Shown: positions 37,901-42,800 of the stretch, in pieces
Layout: the number at the start of each line of letters is the position of its first letter
Position numbering within the stretch: position 1 is the first letter of the stretch
Origin: Ridgeia piscesae
Lineage: Eukaryota; Annelida; Polychaeta; Sabellida; Siboglinidae
Assembly: GCA_025642075.2 (NCBI GenBank)
Contig: JAODUO010000644.1
Location: 154,001 to 218,000 of the forward strand
Length of the DNA stretch: 64,000 nt
Direction of reading: 5' to 3'
Notes under the pieces: model-generated
Database searches by the model: none
What the model saw: only the letters and a program-made list of their open reading frames with translations
Told to the model about the DNA's origin: nothing
Program-made: the position numbers and the translations under genes

Positions 37901-39120
37901 CATCAGAGAAGCGTTAATTTTTATAAATATAAATAATGCACAGGCAAATTCATAGCTTGTGTCCATGCCAAACAAAATGTCATCATTTATCAGTAAATGA
38001 AGCTGGCACTGCTGTAGCCAGTTGTTCACATACCAATGTTTTAATGACTTGTGATTCAAAATTTTACATCTGGGCCTGTGGAATGGTTAAGGTCACTATA
38101 ATTAACTGACTACTGCAGGGTGGGGTGGATGACACACTGACCTTTACTAGACCACAACTGGACTAGTTATTCGGCAGGTTTACTAGTCTGCCTTTATCTT
38201 TACTAGAAATACTAGTGTACGGTCTAGCAGACTAATGGGCAGTTCTACCCCTGACATTTGTATATTTTCAAATATATACACATACATATGTGTGTGAATG
38301 TATTATATAAATATATATATTTCCACCTGTCACACCACTGGCCCGGTTTCAATCCCATGCAGTCATAGCAGGTATAGTTATACTATGCCTGCTGTGACTG
38401 GCTGATTGGGGTTTGAACCCTGGCCGACAGTGTGACAGGCAGAAATGTTAACCACTACACAACCTGCGCCTTTCACTGCACTATCTGTGCCTCTCGCTTT
38501 GACATTGTTAGGACAGTATAATATTTAGAAAACCTTCTAGACTATGAACACATGCCAACTACCTGTTATGCAAATACATGTACTAGCAATTATTTTTCTA
38601 ATCCACGGAGCAGTGACGTCACTGCTTTGCGAATAATAGCACTTCCAAAATGTGCAGAGCACTGACATTATTGCTCTGCGAATAGCTAGAAGAATGCAAA
38701 ACGTGCCTGGTGACACGACACGCCCTGTTATGAGTTAAACATTATGATGATTGTTCGATATTGTTCAACACTGGACAACAGTGGGAAGAGCTATTCCTGT
38801 GTTTGGTGCAGTGTAAATCAGTAAATACTTTAATGTGCACAGAAAACAACTGCCTCCTCATAGTTGGCTTGGTTAATTTTTTGTTTCGTAAATTTTATCG
38901 ATCGATCTGTCATCTGTCCAGACCAGGATCAAGTCAATCGCGTACTGAGACGTAGGTAACTCTTCCACGTTAAAGGCATACGGTAATTTGATCATATGAT
39001 CGTACAATGTAGATCAAATATGACAACTACCTTGTCCCATGGCGATGGATCTAATTTGGCGAGGGATCGTGCTAATTGGAGAAGAATATCTAAATGACTA
39101 GACTTGTCGCCGCTCGCCAT
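570..39120 (-). CDS. PI4KA: PI4KA gene, N-terminal half (21 coding exons, 5' complete, 3' end outside window)
   Basis: Phosphatidylinositol 4-kinase III alpha makes PI4P at the plasma membrane, where it works in a complex with EFR3, TTC7 and FAM126. The identification rests on exon-by-exon matches to the vertebrate protein as I know it, for example [103 protein letters not shown] and [11 protein letters not shown]. Twenty-one exons have GT/AG borders and compatible phases, and sum to 3327 bp or 1109 codons. They cover the N-terminal helical solenoid; the lipid-kinase domain would lie left of position 1. Nearly half of the introns contain arrays built from their own splice junction. Compared with the vertebrate protein the main oddity is an in-frame repeat block in exon 9. 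Confidence 0.95.
1110..2868 (-). repeat. 50-bp minisatellite repeating the PI4KA exon 20 donor junction
   Basis: About 35 tandem copies. On the minus strand each unit contains GTACAAACTTGAGACCCTCA followed by the start of the intron; in exon 20 the same bases are codons for VYKLETLR and the real donor. Copies next to the exon (about 2630-2868) keep CAGGTAAGC or CAGGTATGC. Most farther copies read CATGTATAC and have lost the donor GT context. Confidence 0.95.
2844..2977 (-). CDS. PI4KA: PI4KA exon 20
   Basis: Residues 1014-1057 plus two bases: [20 protein letters not shown] then [20 protein letters not shown], matching vertebrate LSELRSTIINLLDPPPEV and [22 protein letters not shown]. Acceptor GTTTCAG|AATG, donor CCCTCAG|GTAAGC. 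The exon end and donor are the seed of the 50-bp array. Confidence 0.95.
3100..3950. repeat. 39-bp minisatellite in PI4KA intron 19
   Basis: About 21 copies, plus-strand core GTCAGATATGTTGACAGATA. Variants alternate CACATATGAAA and CACAGATGAAA. I see no match to the adjacent exons. It degrades into loosely related sequence to about 4080. Confidence 0.92.
4132..4262 (-). CDS. PI4KA: PI4KA exon 19
   Basis: Residues 970-1013: [20 protein letters not shown] and [14 protein letters not shown] match vertebrate [20 protein letters not shown] and LQYNSAMKNDTVTP. Acceptor TGCCACAG|GTCTG, donor GCCCCG|GTGAGA. Confidence 0.96.
4789..4897 (-). CDS. PI4KA: PI4KA exon 18
   Basis: Residues 934-969 plus one base. 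[20 protein letters not shown] then [14 protein letters not shown] matches vertebrate [34 protein letters not shown]. Acceptor TTGTGTAG|CTTATAAG, donor AATCAG|GTTAGT. The acceptor junction has a second, diverged copy just upstream at about 4930-4960. Confidence 0.96.
4870..4975 (-). repeat. Two-copy duplication of the exon 18 acceptor junction
   Basis: Exon 18 begins TTGTGTAG|CTTATAAGAAG. About 50 bp upstream in the intron is a diverged copy, TTGTACAG|CTTATGAGAAG, including the AG and the first exon bases. This looks like the smallest member of the splice-junction repeat class. Confidence 0.65.
4990..6050. repeat. 29-bp minisatellite in PI4KA intron 17
   Basis: About 36 copies, plus-strand core GATTACACTTGCCTAGATTG. 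The right end has a homogeneous sub-block of six units with the variant GATTAGACTTGTATAG (about 5880-6030). It fills nearly the whole intron between exons 17 and 18. No exon match seen. Confidence 0.93.
6169..6219 (-). CDS. PI4KA: PI4KA exon 17 (51-bp micro-exon)
   Basis: Residues 917-933, [17 protein letters not shown], which as I recall it is identical to vertebrate PI4KA over all 17 residues. Acceptor TTGACAG|GCATC, donor GCAGTG|GTGAGT, phase 0 at both ends. Confidence 0.95.
6673..6832 (-). CDS. PI4KA: PI4KA exon 16
   Basis: Residues 863-916: [20 protein letters not shown] and [18 protein letters not shown] are nearly identical to vertebrate CSLAVINALANIAANIQDE and [17 protein letters not shown]. 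Acceptor TTTTTGCAG|ACATG, donor CTCAAG|GTCAGT. Confidence 0.96.
6989..7089 (-). CDS. PI4KA: PI4KA exon 15
   Basis: Residues 830-862 plus two bases: [20 protein letters not shown] then [13 protein letters not shown], matching vertebrate [20 protein letters not shown] and KDHGYR. Acceptor GTCTTCAG|CCGGC, donor CTTCAG|GTGAGT. Confidence 0.9.
7110..7509 (-). repeat. 61-bp minisatellite, left block (exon 14 donor type)
   Basis: About 6.5 copies between exon 15 and the middle of the intron. The plus-strand segment CAGTCAGCAATGATCATTCA matches the exon 14 end and donor (CAGCCAGCAATGATCATGCA) 1 kb away at 8515-8535, so the unit is a copy of that junction although it now lies at the opposite end of the intron. 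Confidence 0.9.
7510..7607. mobile_element. 98-bp TTAA-flanked piggyBac-like short element
   Basis: TTAA at both ends followed by inverted CCCTTTAAACATGAA / CCCTTAAAGTTGAA. A TTAA target duplication and CCCT-type ends are typical of piggyBac elements. It has no coding capacity and sits inside the split 61-bp array. Confidence 0.55.
7608..8399. other. Intron 14 filler of unknown origin
   Basis: AT-rich DNA between the TTAA element and the right block of the 61-bp array. No convincing frame, terminal repeats or RNA gene seen. It may be part of the same insertion that split the array. Confidence 0.5.
8400..8540 (-). repeat. 61-bp minisatellite, right block at the exon 14 donor
   Basis: Two full units plus the real exon end. 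Each has GCCAGCAATGATCATCCAGA-type sequence, that is, minus-strand ATCATTGCTGGCTGT with the donor following. Same family as 7110-7509; about 0.9 kb of unrelated DNA, including a TTAA-flanked short element, separates the two blocks. Confidence 0.85.
8516..8699 (-). CDS. PI4KA: PI4KA exon 14
   Basis: Residues 768-829. [40 protein letters not shown] and [11 protein letters not shown] match vertebrate ALGHIAVALRDTPK, ILQQKFCQPPSPLDVLII and DQLGCLVITG. Acceptor GTCTAAAG|GGAATC (poor pyrimidine tract), donor GGCTGT|GTAAGT. The donor junction is repeated downstream and again at the far end of the intron. Confidence 0.94.
8770..9720. repeat. 23-bp minisatellite (first of a related pair)
   Basis: About 36 copies, plus-strand core CACTGTCACCTGTCATAGTA, in PI4KA intron 13. 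The right end (9600-9720) is degenerate. Longer blocks within it are repeated (the pattern from about 8840 recurs from about 9070). Confidence 0.93.
9727..10240. repeat. 23-bp minisatellite (second of a related pair)
   Basis: About 22 copies, plus-strand core GAACTGGTGTGTGTCATGCT. It has the same length as its neighbour and shares ACTG, TGTCAT and TACAG at the same spacing, so it looks like a diverged branch of the same array. Confidence 0.92.
10397..10492 (-). CDS. PI4KA: PI4KA exon 13
   Basis: Residues 736-767 plus two bases: [20 protein letters not shown] then [16 protein letters not shown] is identical to the vertebrate segment. Acceptor GTTGCAG|AGCTTT, donor GCGACAG|GTTAGT. Confidence 0.95.
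10844..11112 (-). CDS. PI4KA: PI4KA exon 12
   Basis: Residues 647-735 plus two bases. [20 protein letters not shown] then [17 protein letters not shown] match vertebrate GLGRLCERFPVV and [29 protein letters not shown] matches LRDIAIDNICR. Acceptor TTGTAG|ACACTT, donor TTGCAG|GTACAT. Confidence 0.94.
11151..11268. repeat. 20-bp minisatellite
   Basis: About six copies of ATAGGACATAGGTGTACACC (variant TAGATGTATATC), starting about 40 bp upstream of the exon 12 acceptor in the intron. Confidence 0.9.
11269..11902. repeat. 38-bp minisatellite
   Basis: About 16.5 copies, plus-strand core TGCTTCTGTACTCATGATGC followed by TAACTGACCAGTCACC. Directly abuts the 20-bp array. No exon match seen. Confidence 0.93.
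11903..12596. other. Non-repetitive part of PI4KA intron 11
   Basis: About 700 bp of AT-rich unique sequence between two arrays. No reading frame, RNA gene or terminal repeats recognised. Confidence 0.5.
12597..18758 (-). repeat. 6.2-kb, 34-bp minisatellite repeating the exon 11 donor junction
   Basis: About 180 copies. The minus-strand unit reads CTTAGTTGTACTACAG|GTGG then GTTCTCTC; exon 11 ends CTCTTAGCTGTACTAGAG with donor GTGGGTTCTC. Units differ at a few sites (CTGTAGTAC, CTGCAGTAC, CTCTAGTAC, CTCTAATAC; AACGAG, AACAAG, AATGAG), and nearly all keep the AG|GTGGGT donor or a close variant. Short indels concentrate at about 17650-18740. Confidence 0.97.
18740..18840 (-). CDS. PI4KA: PI4KA exon 11
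   Basis: Residues 613-646. [20 protein letters not shown] and [14 protein letters not shown] match vertebrate GAENLCIKLSEKL and VIIAHLPLLICCLQ. Acceptor TTTTACAG|AAGCTG, donor CTAGAG|GTGGGT, phase 0. The exon end and donor are the seed of the 6.2-kb 34-bp array. Confidence 0.93.
18841..19165. other. Start of PI4KA intron 10 without repeats
   Basis: Intron sequence upstream of the exon 11 acceptor; AT-rich. A piece (about 18985-19070) resembles 23340-23460 (CAAAGTGCAGTCTG / CAAAGTGTAATCCA, then similar words), suggesting a dispersed or duplicated sequence. Confidence 0.4.
19166..20035 (-). repeat. 46-bp minisatellite repeating the exon 10 donor junction
   Basis: About 19 copies. The minus-strand unit reads GGGCTGTCCAAGATGAATCA then G|GTTTGTTGCATGCAG then TTGTTGCTGT. 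The exonic part codes for WAVQDES in exon 10. Each unit thus has a donor and, 15 bp later, a CAG that could serve as an acceptor. Confidence 0.96.
19996..20190 (-). CDS. PI4KA: PI4KA exon 10
   Basis: Residues 548-612 plus one base. [18 protein letters not shown] corresponds to vertebrate SQGELQKILHDADRI, and [16 protein letters not shown] to AACVDLMVWAVKDEQ. Acceptor ACTGTAG|GTGTGACG, donor AATCAG|GTTTGT. The donor position is the copy nearest the exon; every unit of the 46-bp array downstream offers the same donor. Confidence 0.88.
20347..20946 (-). CDS. PI4KA: PI4KA exon 9 with nine in-frame 21-residue repeats
   Basis: Residues 348-547 plus one base. The acceptor TAGGCAG|TCAATATTG is the one that keeps the frame from exon 8; the donor ATGCAG|GTACAG keeps the frame into exon 10. 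Between them lie nine copies of a 63-bp unit, each reading [20 protein letters not shown] plus one residue, with only a few substitutions (Val/Gly and Tyr/Cys) and no stop. One copy aligns plausibly with the single vertebrate segment FVKEIHDFVLEQF. An alternative is that a weak donor inside a unit (CATT|GTGTCT, also in phase) is used and most copies are spliced out. Confidence 0.7.
20378..20944 (-). repeat. PI4KA: 63-bp coding minisatellite in PI4KA exon 9
   Basis: Nine copies, very homogeneous, with CCCCAAGG / CACAAGG and a few other single-base variants. It is the only array whose unit is a multiple of three and the only one inside a coding exon. Units are open in frames on both strands, so open frame by itself is weak evidence of coding; the matching splice phases on both sides are the stronger argument. 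Confidence 0.95.
21126..22228 (-). repeat. 61-bp minisatellite repeating the exon 8 donor junction
   Basis: About 18 copies. The minus-strand unit contains ACATCTTTCACAACCACACA then A|GTAAGTGTATGTC; exon 8 ends GACATCTTACACAACACAA|GTAAGTGTATGTC. Almost every unit keeps the GTAAGTGTATG donor. The protein-like open frames of 60 codons recur every 61 bp and are artefacts. Confidence 0.96.
22214..22310 (-). CDS. PI4KA: PI4KA exon 8
   Basis: Residues 316-347 plus one base. [20 protein letters not shown] followed by [12 protein letters not shown] matches vertebrate [23 protein letters not shown]. Acceptor GATACAG|AATGC, donor ACACAA|GTAAGT. Exon end and donor are the unit of the 61-bp array downstream. 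Confidence 0.9.
22311..23768. other. Left part of PI4KA intron 7
   Basis: Apart from the hypothetical acidic frame at 22848-23153 I see no gene here. GATGATGATGATGTT-type simple sequence occurs inside that frame. Confidence 0.4.
22848..23153 (+). CDS. Hypothetical acidic open frame in a PI4KA intron
   Basis: A 101-codon plus-strand frame from ATG to TAG, beginning [20 protein letters not shown] and containing a Ser/Asp-rich middle (EETVSDDDD). It lies antisense in the intron between PI4KA exons 7 and 8, about 600 bp left of a TTAA-flanked element. The acidic N-terminus recalls those of some DNA-transposon transposases, but no catalytic domain follows. Probably a transposon remnant or chance. 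Confidence 0.2.
   Translation: MEIFSVLEDGLSEPAVATMVEGIISTSDLPSFVLDCLFDSFCEETVSDDDDVRNYDDIGKLSNETDRDSGNIFDRYLDTSDDKKLQHETQWSQQIGAVGLK
23769..24718. mobile_element. 950-bp TTAA-flanked piggyBac-like element
   Basis: Left end TTAA-CTCTTTACTGGGTAGAC, right end (reverse complement) TTAA-CTCTTTACTGCGCAGAC. The ends are inverted and match at 15 of 17 positions; TTAA flanks both. A subterminal TTTTGGACGGTCTGCG is repeated at the right end. No transposase frame, so non-autonomous. Confidence 0.65.
24957..25022 (-). CDS. PI4KA: PI4KA exon 7
   Basis: Residues 294-315, phase 0 on both sides (66 bp): [20 protein letters not shown]. Acceptor GTTTTAG|ACG, donor CATGCT|GTGAGT. Weakly conserved against vertebrates, but it fills the expected gap between LVQL and the YKTFSD exon. 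Confidence 0.78.
25490..29945 (-). repeat. 43-bp minisatellite repeating the exon 6 donor junction
   Basis: About 100 copies. The minus-strand unit reads AACAGTTAGTTCAGTTG|GTG then AGTGACCACTTCA; exon 6 ends AACAATTAGTTCAGTTG|GTAAGT. Units next to the exon (29720-29945) are older-looking, about 42 bp, with donors GTAAGTTAC, GTGAGTTAC or GCAAGTTAC. The rest are 43 bp and homogeneous, with GTGAGT or, in a minority, GCGAGT. Some units lack CTAA, and indels cluster at about 26400-26800. Confidence 0.97.
29928..30343 (-). CDS. PI4KA: PI4KA exon 6
   Basis: Residues 155-293, the largest ordinary exon here (416 bp). Landmarks are [14 protein letters not shown] (vertebrate IPCLIGISRAFGRY), [15 protein letters not shown] (RSFNDFRSILPSNL), [14 protein letters not shown] (EPEYYFSTISSSFS) and [10 protein letters not shown] at the end. 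Acceptor GTTTCAG|TGC, donor CAGTTG|GTAAGT. The end of this exon plus its donor seeds the 25.5-29.9 kb array. Confidence 0.93.
30344..31300. other. PI4KA intron 5
   Basis: Unique AT-rich intron; no reading frame or repeat recognised. Confidence 0.5.
31301..31376 (-). CDS. PI4KA: PI4KA exon 5
   Basis: Residues 130-154 plus one base. [18 protein letters not shown] followed by a lysine run. Acceptor TGCAG|ATTGTG, donor CTGAAG|GTAGTA. Sequence similarity alone is weak, but phase and position between two firm exons support it. Confidence 0.8.
31410..31475. repeat. (GT)n and (CTGT)n microsatellite
   Basis: GTGTGTGTGTGTGTGCGTGTGC-type run followed by TGTCTGTCTGTCTGTC, in PI4KA intron 4. Confidence 0.85.
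31893..31944. repeat. (TA)n microsatellite
   Basis: Uninterrupted TA run of about 50 bp in PI4KA intron 4. Confidence 0.95.
32005..32166. repeat. Imperfect inverted repeat, arms of about 57-60 bp
   Basis: Left arm 32005-32064 (contains GTCAGGTATCAAGGTC, AAGTTTGATGAC and ATCTCTGGAT) and right arm 32111-32166 (contains ATCCAGAGATAGAGGTC, ATCAAACTT and GACCTTGATACCTGAC) pair with few mismatches around a 46-bp spacer. Could be a short fold-back transposon or produce a hairpin in PI4KA pre-mRNA. Confidence 0.75.
32582..32667 (-). CDS. PI4KA: PI4KA exon 4
   Basis: Residues 101 (split) to 129: [20 protein letters not shown] matches the vertebrate AESFSFCLVTLLSDVAY. Acceptor GTTTCAG|AGCTGCC, donor GAGGAA|GTGAGT. 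Its acceptor and first bases are the unit of the 43-bp array immediately upstream (32667-33000). Confidence 0.92.
32667..33000 (-). repeat. 43-bp minisatellite repeating the exon 4 acceptor junction
   Basis: About 7.6 copies. The minus-strand unit reads GTTGTTGTTTCAG|AGCTGCC then AGTGAGTGAGTG, that is, the end of intron 3, its AG and the first 18 or so bases of exon 4. Every unit keeps TTTCAG. Confidence 0.96.
33197..33290 (-). CDS. PI4KA: PI4KA exon 3
   Basis: Residues 70-100 plus the first base of codon 101; acceptor TGTTACAG|CATACC, donor [23 protein letters not shown] corresponds to the vertebrate VPYLLRLLKGLP stretch. Confidence 0.9.
33390..33461. repeat. Perfect hairpin, 34-bp arms and 4-base loop
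   Basis: 33390-33423 and 33428-33461 are exact reverse complements (arm begins ATGAACAAATTAGGGTTGCC) around AGGA. It lies about 100 bp upstream of the exon 3 acceptor in the intron. Confidence 0.95.
33789..34053. mobile_element. 265-bp hAT-like short element
   Basis: Inverted ends CAGGGCTTTATGCAGG and CAGAGCTTTATGTAGAG, with flanking 8-mers AGTTATAT and AGTTACAA that match at 6 of 8. End sequence and 8-bp duplication are of hAT type. No coding capacity. Confidence 0.55.
34062..35218. other. PI4KA intron 2, unannotated part
   Basis: AT-rich, a few frames under 70 codons on both strands, none with recognisable content. Confidence 0.45.
35219..36238. mobile_element. 1.0-kb TTAA-flanked piggyBac-like element
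   Basis: Left end TTAATCCTAGAAGTGACC and right end, reverse-complemented, TTAACCCTAGAGGTGACC, in inverted orientation with TTAA outermost. It ends about 35 bp before exon 2. Contains only a 76-codon frame of no recognisable content. Confidence 0.6.
36275..36391 (-). CDS. PI4KA: PI4KA exon 2
   Basis: Residues 31-69, phase 0 at both ends; acceptor TTTTTAG|GTAAAG, donor CTACAG|GTACTG. Contains [17 protein letters not shown], nearly identical to the vertebrate segment that follows the LLCMCP region. Confidence 0.92.
36392..37479. other. PI4KA intron 1, left part with AATT-rich low-complexity
   Basis: Around 36680-36830 the sequence is dominated by GGAATT, GAATTG and TTGAAA words and resembles 52040-52300. 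No gene seen. Confidence 0.4.
37480..38253. mobile_element. Possible 774-bp non-autonomous DNA element
   Basis: Ends are loosely inverted: TAGAGTAGAACTTCAGC on the left and, reverse-complemented, CAGGGGTAGAACTGCCC on the right, each followed by related subterminal words (CTAGTAAAGA, AGTCTGCC). No clear target duplication. Confidence 0.35.
38325..38475 (-). mobile_element. tRNA-type SINE fold-back
   Basis: On the minus strand, GTTGTGTAGTGGTTAACATT looks like a box A region and GGGTTCAAACCCC like box B of a tRNA-derived SINE head. The DNA beyond it is a near-palindrome: CCTGTCACAC ... GGTTTCAATCCC ... GCAGGTATAGT pairs with the SINE strand, giving arms of about 55 bp. Confidence 0.6.
39031..39120 (-). 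CDS. PI4KA: PI4KA exon 1 (start codon)
   Basis: Encodes residues 1-30, beginning [20 protein letters not shown]. The ATG is at 39120-39118, in the context GAAAATGG. The donor is GACAAG|GTAGTT, phase 0. The LARSLA motif matches the conserved N-terminus of vertebrate PI4KA, which supports this start. Confidence 0.88.
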
Positions 39121-39239
39121 TTTCGGCAAACATACCGTCTTCAGCACATGCAGCGGGGTGGTCCGGAACTAGAAAATCCGGGACAAGTTTGCATGTTGAC
39201 TGCTAGACATTACCGACTATTTTTTATAATAATTACTAT

Positions 39240-39252
39240 ATATATTTCTCCG

Positions 39253-39314
<62 letters not shown>
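39240..39314. repeat. (TA)n microsatellite in the shared promoter region
   Basis: Nearly pure TA run of about 58 bp after a short imperfect lead, between PI4KA and ZFPL1. Confidence 0.95.
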
Positions 39315-39317
<3 letters not shown>

Positions 39318-39506
39318 CAATATGTATTTGTACACAGAACTTCCAATATGTATATCGGTGTGGAAGAAATTAATTATATTATGTATATTCATTTAGTAAA
39401 ATGTGTACGTTATTTCGAAATATTTTAAACACAATAGTCATGTGTGCCGTTTGTGGGAGATGGGGCAAGTGTGACTGTATATAGTCGTAAGGAACAATTG
39501 TCTAAA

Positions 39507-39611
39507 CCAACTCTCGCTCGGCTGCATAAATTCGCCGAGAAGGCGGATAAGAGAGATGTGAGGGGGCTAAAAAGTGCTGCCACCTCACGCAGTCTGGATA
39601 ATCGAGGCTAG
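39507..39611. mobile_element. Fragment of a dispersed element in the shared promoter region
   Basis: AAAAGTGCTGCCACCTCACG, then CAGTCTGGATAATCGAGGCTA, matches the right end of the element at 52453-52867 (AAAAGTGCTGCCACCTAATG and GTCTGGTTAATCAAGGCTA). The left part (CTCGGCTGCATAAATTCGCC) matches its left half. A deletion derivative ending about 125 bp before the ZFPL1 ATG. Confidence 0.55.
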
Positions 39612-39735
39612 GTCACCACCCGAACTTCTCCGTAACGACAACCATTATTGCCAATCTGAGTACATTGATGTGAAAACGTTAGTGTAGGGGACGTGGCAGT
39701 TGTCAGTGGCCAATTGTACTGTTTACTGTTTTATA

Positions 39736-39837
39736 ATGGGGCTGTGCAAATGCCCCAAAAAGAAAGTGACTAGCTTATTTTGTTTTGAGCACAGAGTGAA
39801 CGTGTGTGAACATTGTTTGGTGTCAAATCACCCTCGA
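39736..39837 (+). CDS. ZFPL1: ZFPL1 exon 1 (start codon)
   Basis: Residues 1-34. It opens [19 protein letters not shown] and continues [13 protein letters not shown], almost identical to vertebrate ZFPL1. Donor CCTCGA|GTAAGT, phase 0. Confidence 0.96.
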
Positions 39838-42800
39838 GTAAGTAAAAAAATTCAGTGCCTATAATCATCTGACTGCAGTGCAGTGTCGACTGTGTAGTGT
39901 AGCACTACTGCCACTAGGCGACTAGCCCACTGTAGTCTGAGTAGAGTGTAGAAATAGTAGAGGACTAGAAGTCGGCTTACGGACCTTAGCTAGAGTCTCT
40001 TGGCTGTGTCATTGAGCACTTAGTCTTATGTAGAATTCGGACCCACCTCAACTTGTTTGCCATTATAACGCTAATCCTAACCCTAATAAATAAACATTCC
40101 AAGGTATATTTATGTTATTTAGTTTTTATGTCATCTCAAGATGCAACAGTGTTTATAGTTCGTGACCATCTTGAGGCATCTTATGCACATTTTTGGCAAG
40201 TCTTGATCAAAACTCCAGGATTGAACATGTTTGATTTTTCGGAACCCTCTCAAGACATCTTCACCCTGTCCTGACCTAGGCTCTACCATGTCTAGGTTCA
40301 ATACATGGTGTATGGTGGATTCACGACAAGACGCAGTCGAGACGAGATGTAGTCATTCCATTTGCCAAATGGCACTGCTAAACTCTCCCCCGAACCAACG
40401 TGTTCACTCTCTCAAAACTCGCCAGCCAAAGCCACATGCCTTCCCTGGTCCTGGTATTTAAACCCTCCCCTATCAACAGGAAATCTTTGTCACATGATCT
40501 GCTGTGCCCTATGGTGGGCATCCCTTCAGGGACAGCGATACCATGTTACCAAAGGGGTAGCTGGTTACCTGTAATTCGTTCATGAGATACAGGTATGCAC
40601 CCTTTGTATGCCTCGTTACATCGGAGGGTGATCCTAGAACATTCTGTGGGATTGGGTAATTTTGTCATTGTCTTCCAAACAGAGAGGAAAACCGTCTCAT
40701 TTTGTTTTTATGTTTGCCAACATGAATGTACAGCACTGCACTTACTGAGCTATCTTACCTTGACATTTCCGTATCGTTCGTGTGCAGGTACATCATGTTG
40801 CAGTCTTAAGCATAAAAAAGTGCCAAGACCTCATCTCCAGTGAGTCTCCAATGATGTGTGGGCCACTTTAATATTTACTAAATTAGGATAGTTATATTTT
40901 GTGGTCAAGTTCCAGAAAAGTTGTACTGTGCATACTTATGTATTTTACTGTGACTAAAGGCTATCAAAAATATAATAGTACTTGCTTCAGTAAGTAACAT
41001 ATTTCATTTGGCATGTCATAGAAAAAATAGCGAGGACATAATGGTAACGTTATGATATCGGATAGGTTTGTTCAGTTGAATGCCATGATACCATAACATC
41101 CTTCTGAAGCATTTAGCCATGCTGTGATTAAGTACTTTGTGTAGTCTATTCATTCATAAACATCCAACGCTTTCTAAACACTTCATACACCTGTAGGAAA
41201 TGGAGAATGTGGAATGAACAAAGGTACCCAAAGTTCAAAACAGCACAAGTATCATCTTGATTGAAAATCTGATGCTTTAATTACATGCTCCGTGCTTGTT
41301 CCGCCTGAAGTTAGTGATGATGTGATTAGGTTTTCAGTTATTTTGTAAGACATATTCTTTGAAATAGTTCACTAACTACTGTAGTACTGAGAAAAAAATT
41401 AACTAATGGTGTGTTTGTGTTTCAGTAAATTGTGCAATCATACCTAAACTAATGGCACGTGTTTGTGTTTCAGTGTATAGTGCAGTCATACCTATATACC
41501 AGAGATGGAGTAATCGTACTCGTGTACTCGTACTCGAGTACGAGTACTTTTTGAGTACTCGTACTCGAGTACAAAGGAAAGTAATCGTACTTGTACTCGA
41601 GTACATTACCAAAGTAATCGTACTCACGATTACTTCTTACCCATTACATTTTTTCATATGAACAGTTGCAAGCAAATATATTAGACAGATAAAAATGGCA
41701 ATATTAGAAGTAATCTAATAAATGTAATAATAATCAAGGTATTCATTTTCTATTACTGTTGAGCATTTCAGTTAAATAAATATTCAGTCAGATTTCTCTA
41801 ATTAATACCTTCTCTTCCCAGAGAAGCAACATCTCCTCACCCTCCTGCTTAGTACAAAGTACAAGTTATATTGTGACAGTCCCTGGGAAGCACTGCAGGA
41901 GATAAGCATCCCCTAACATCTTGCTTTGTAATTTTAGAAGCCAGGCTGCAGCCCCACCTGTACTGTTTGCTCTGTCAGTATGGTGTGAATGACTGGTCAT
42001 ATTTCCAACATCCAGAATCCTGACTGGGTCTGGGCGGTTAGCTGCTAAATCCCTGTCTATTATGTTTAATTAAGTGCAAACTGTAAACCTGTCTAAATCC
42101 ACAACCATTCTGTGTTTGTCCCATCCAGACATGGGGTCAAATACATTGAAATGTATTTAAATACAAATATTCTTGAGGGATTACAAATACTTTTTAAATA
42201 TAAATGTATTTAAATATGAATACATTGAAAAGTATTTCAAATACTTGTTCATATATTTTTCAAATACTTTTCATTTTGTATTACTATGTAGGTAAAAGAA
42301 AAGCAACACATATATTGAGACATCTAGTTTATAGGCATAATTAGTGATTTGCTCATATGATGACAGGCAGACCAGTGCTAGGGAGTATTGTTATTGCTAA
42401 CTGCATCACAGTGACAACTGACTGAAAGAGGTAAAGGCCAAAATATATTGTTTGTATGTTACGCCAGGAGGTCCATAATAATATAACGCCTATGTTGCCC
42501 TCAGAAGAGACACTGCTAATCATTGCTAGGATGTTGTGAGGAAGGCTCAACTTAAAAGTCAGCCAGGAAACCAGAATAACCTAGTGCCAAATTGAACCCT
42601 GACTAAAGAACAAAAGGGGATATTGACTTATGGTCACTGTTAGGTCCATCCTCTGGCTCTGAGCAAACACAAGTTGTGGTCACTGCAGGGCCAGGGGGAA
42701 GCCTGCTGTTAAGTATCTTCATCAGTAATTAGCACTGTTGGGTGAAGTTGCAGTGCATTAAGGTAATCAGTTTGGCAGGCATTACATGTGACAGTGAAAA

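Larger units (their letters stand above)
39121..39735. promoter_or_regulatory. Head-to-head intergenic region of PI4KA and ZFPL1
   Basis: The 615 bp separating the two start codons must hold both promoters and 5' UTRs. It contains a (TA)n run at about 39240-39314, a fragment of a dispersed repeat at about 39507-39611, and a GGCCAATTG (CCAAT-type) motif about 30 bp before the ZFPL1 ATG. No clear TATA box is separable from the TA repeat. Untranslated first exons cannot be excluded. Confidence 0.6.

Noticed and set aside
40060..40100. Telomere-like CTAACCCTAA words
   Set aside because: Only about two copies (CTAATCCTAACCCTAATAAATAA); too short to be an interstitial telomeric array.
40053..40843. 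Plus-strand frames in ZFPL1 intron 1 as extra exons
   Set aside because: ZFPL1 exons 1 and 2 join directly in phase 0 and match the vertebrate protein without a gap.
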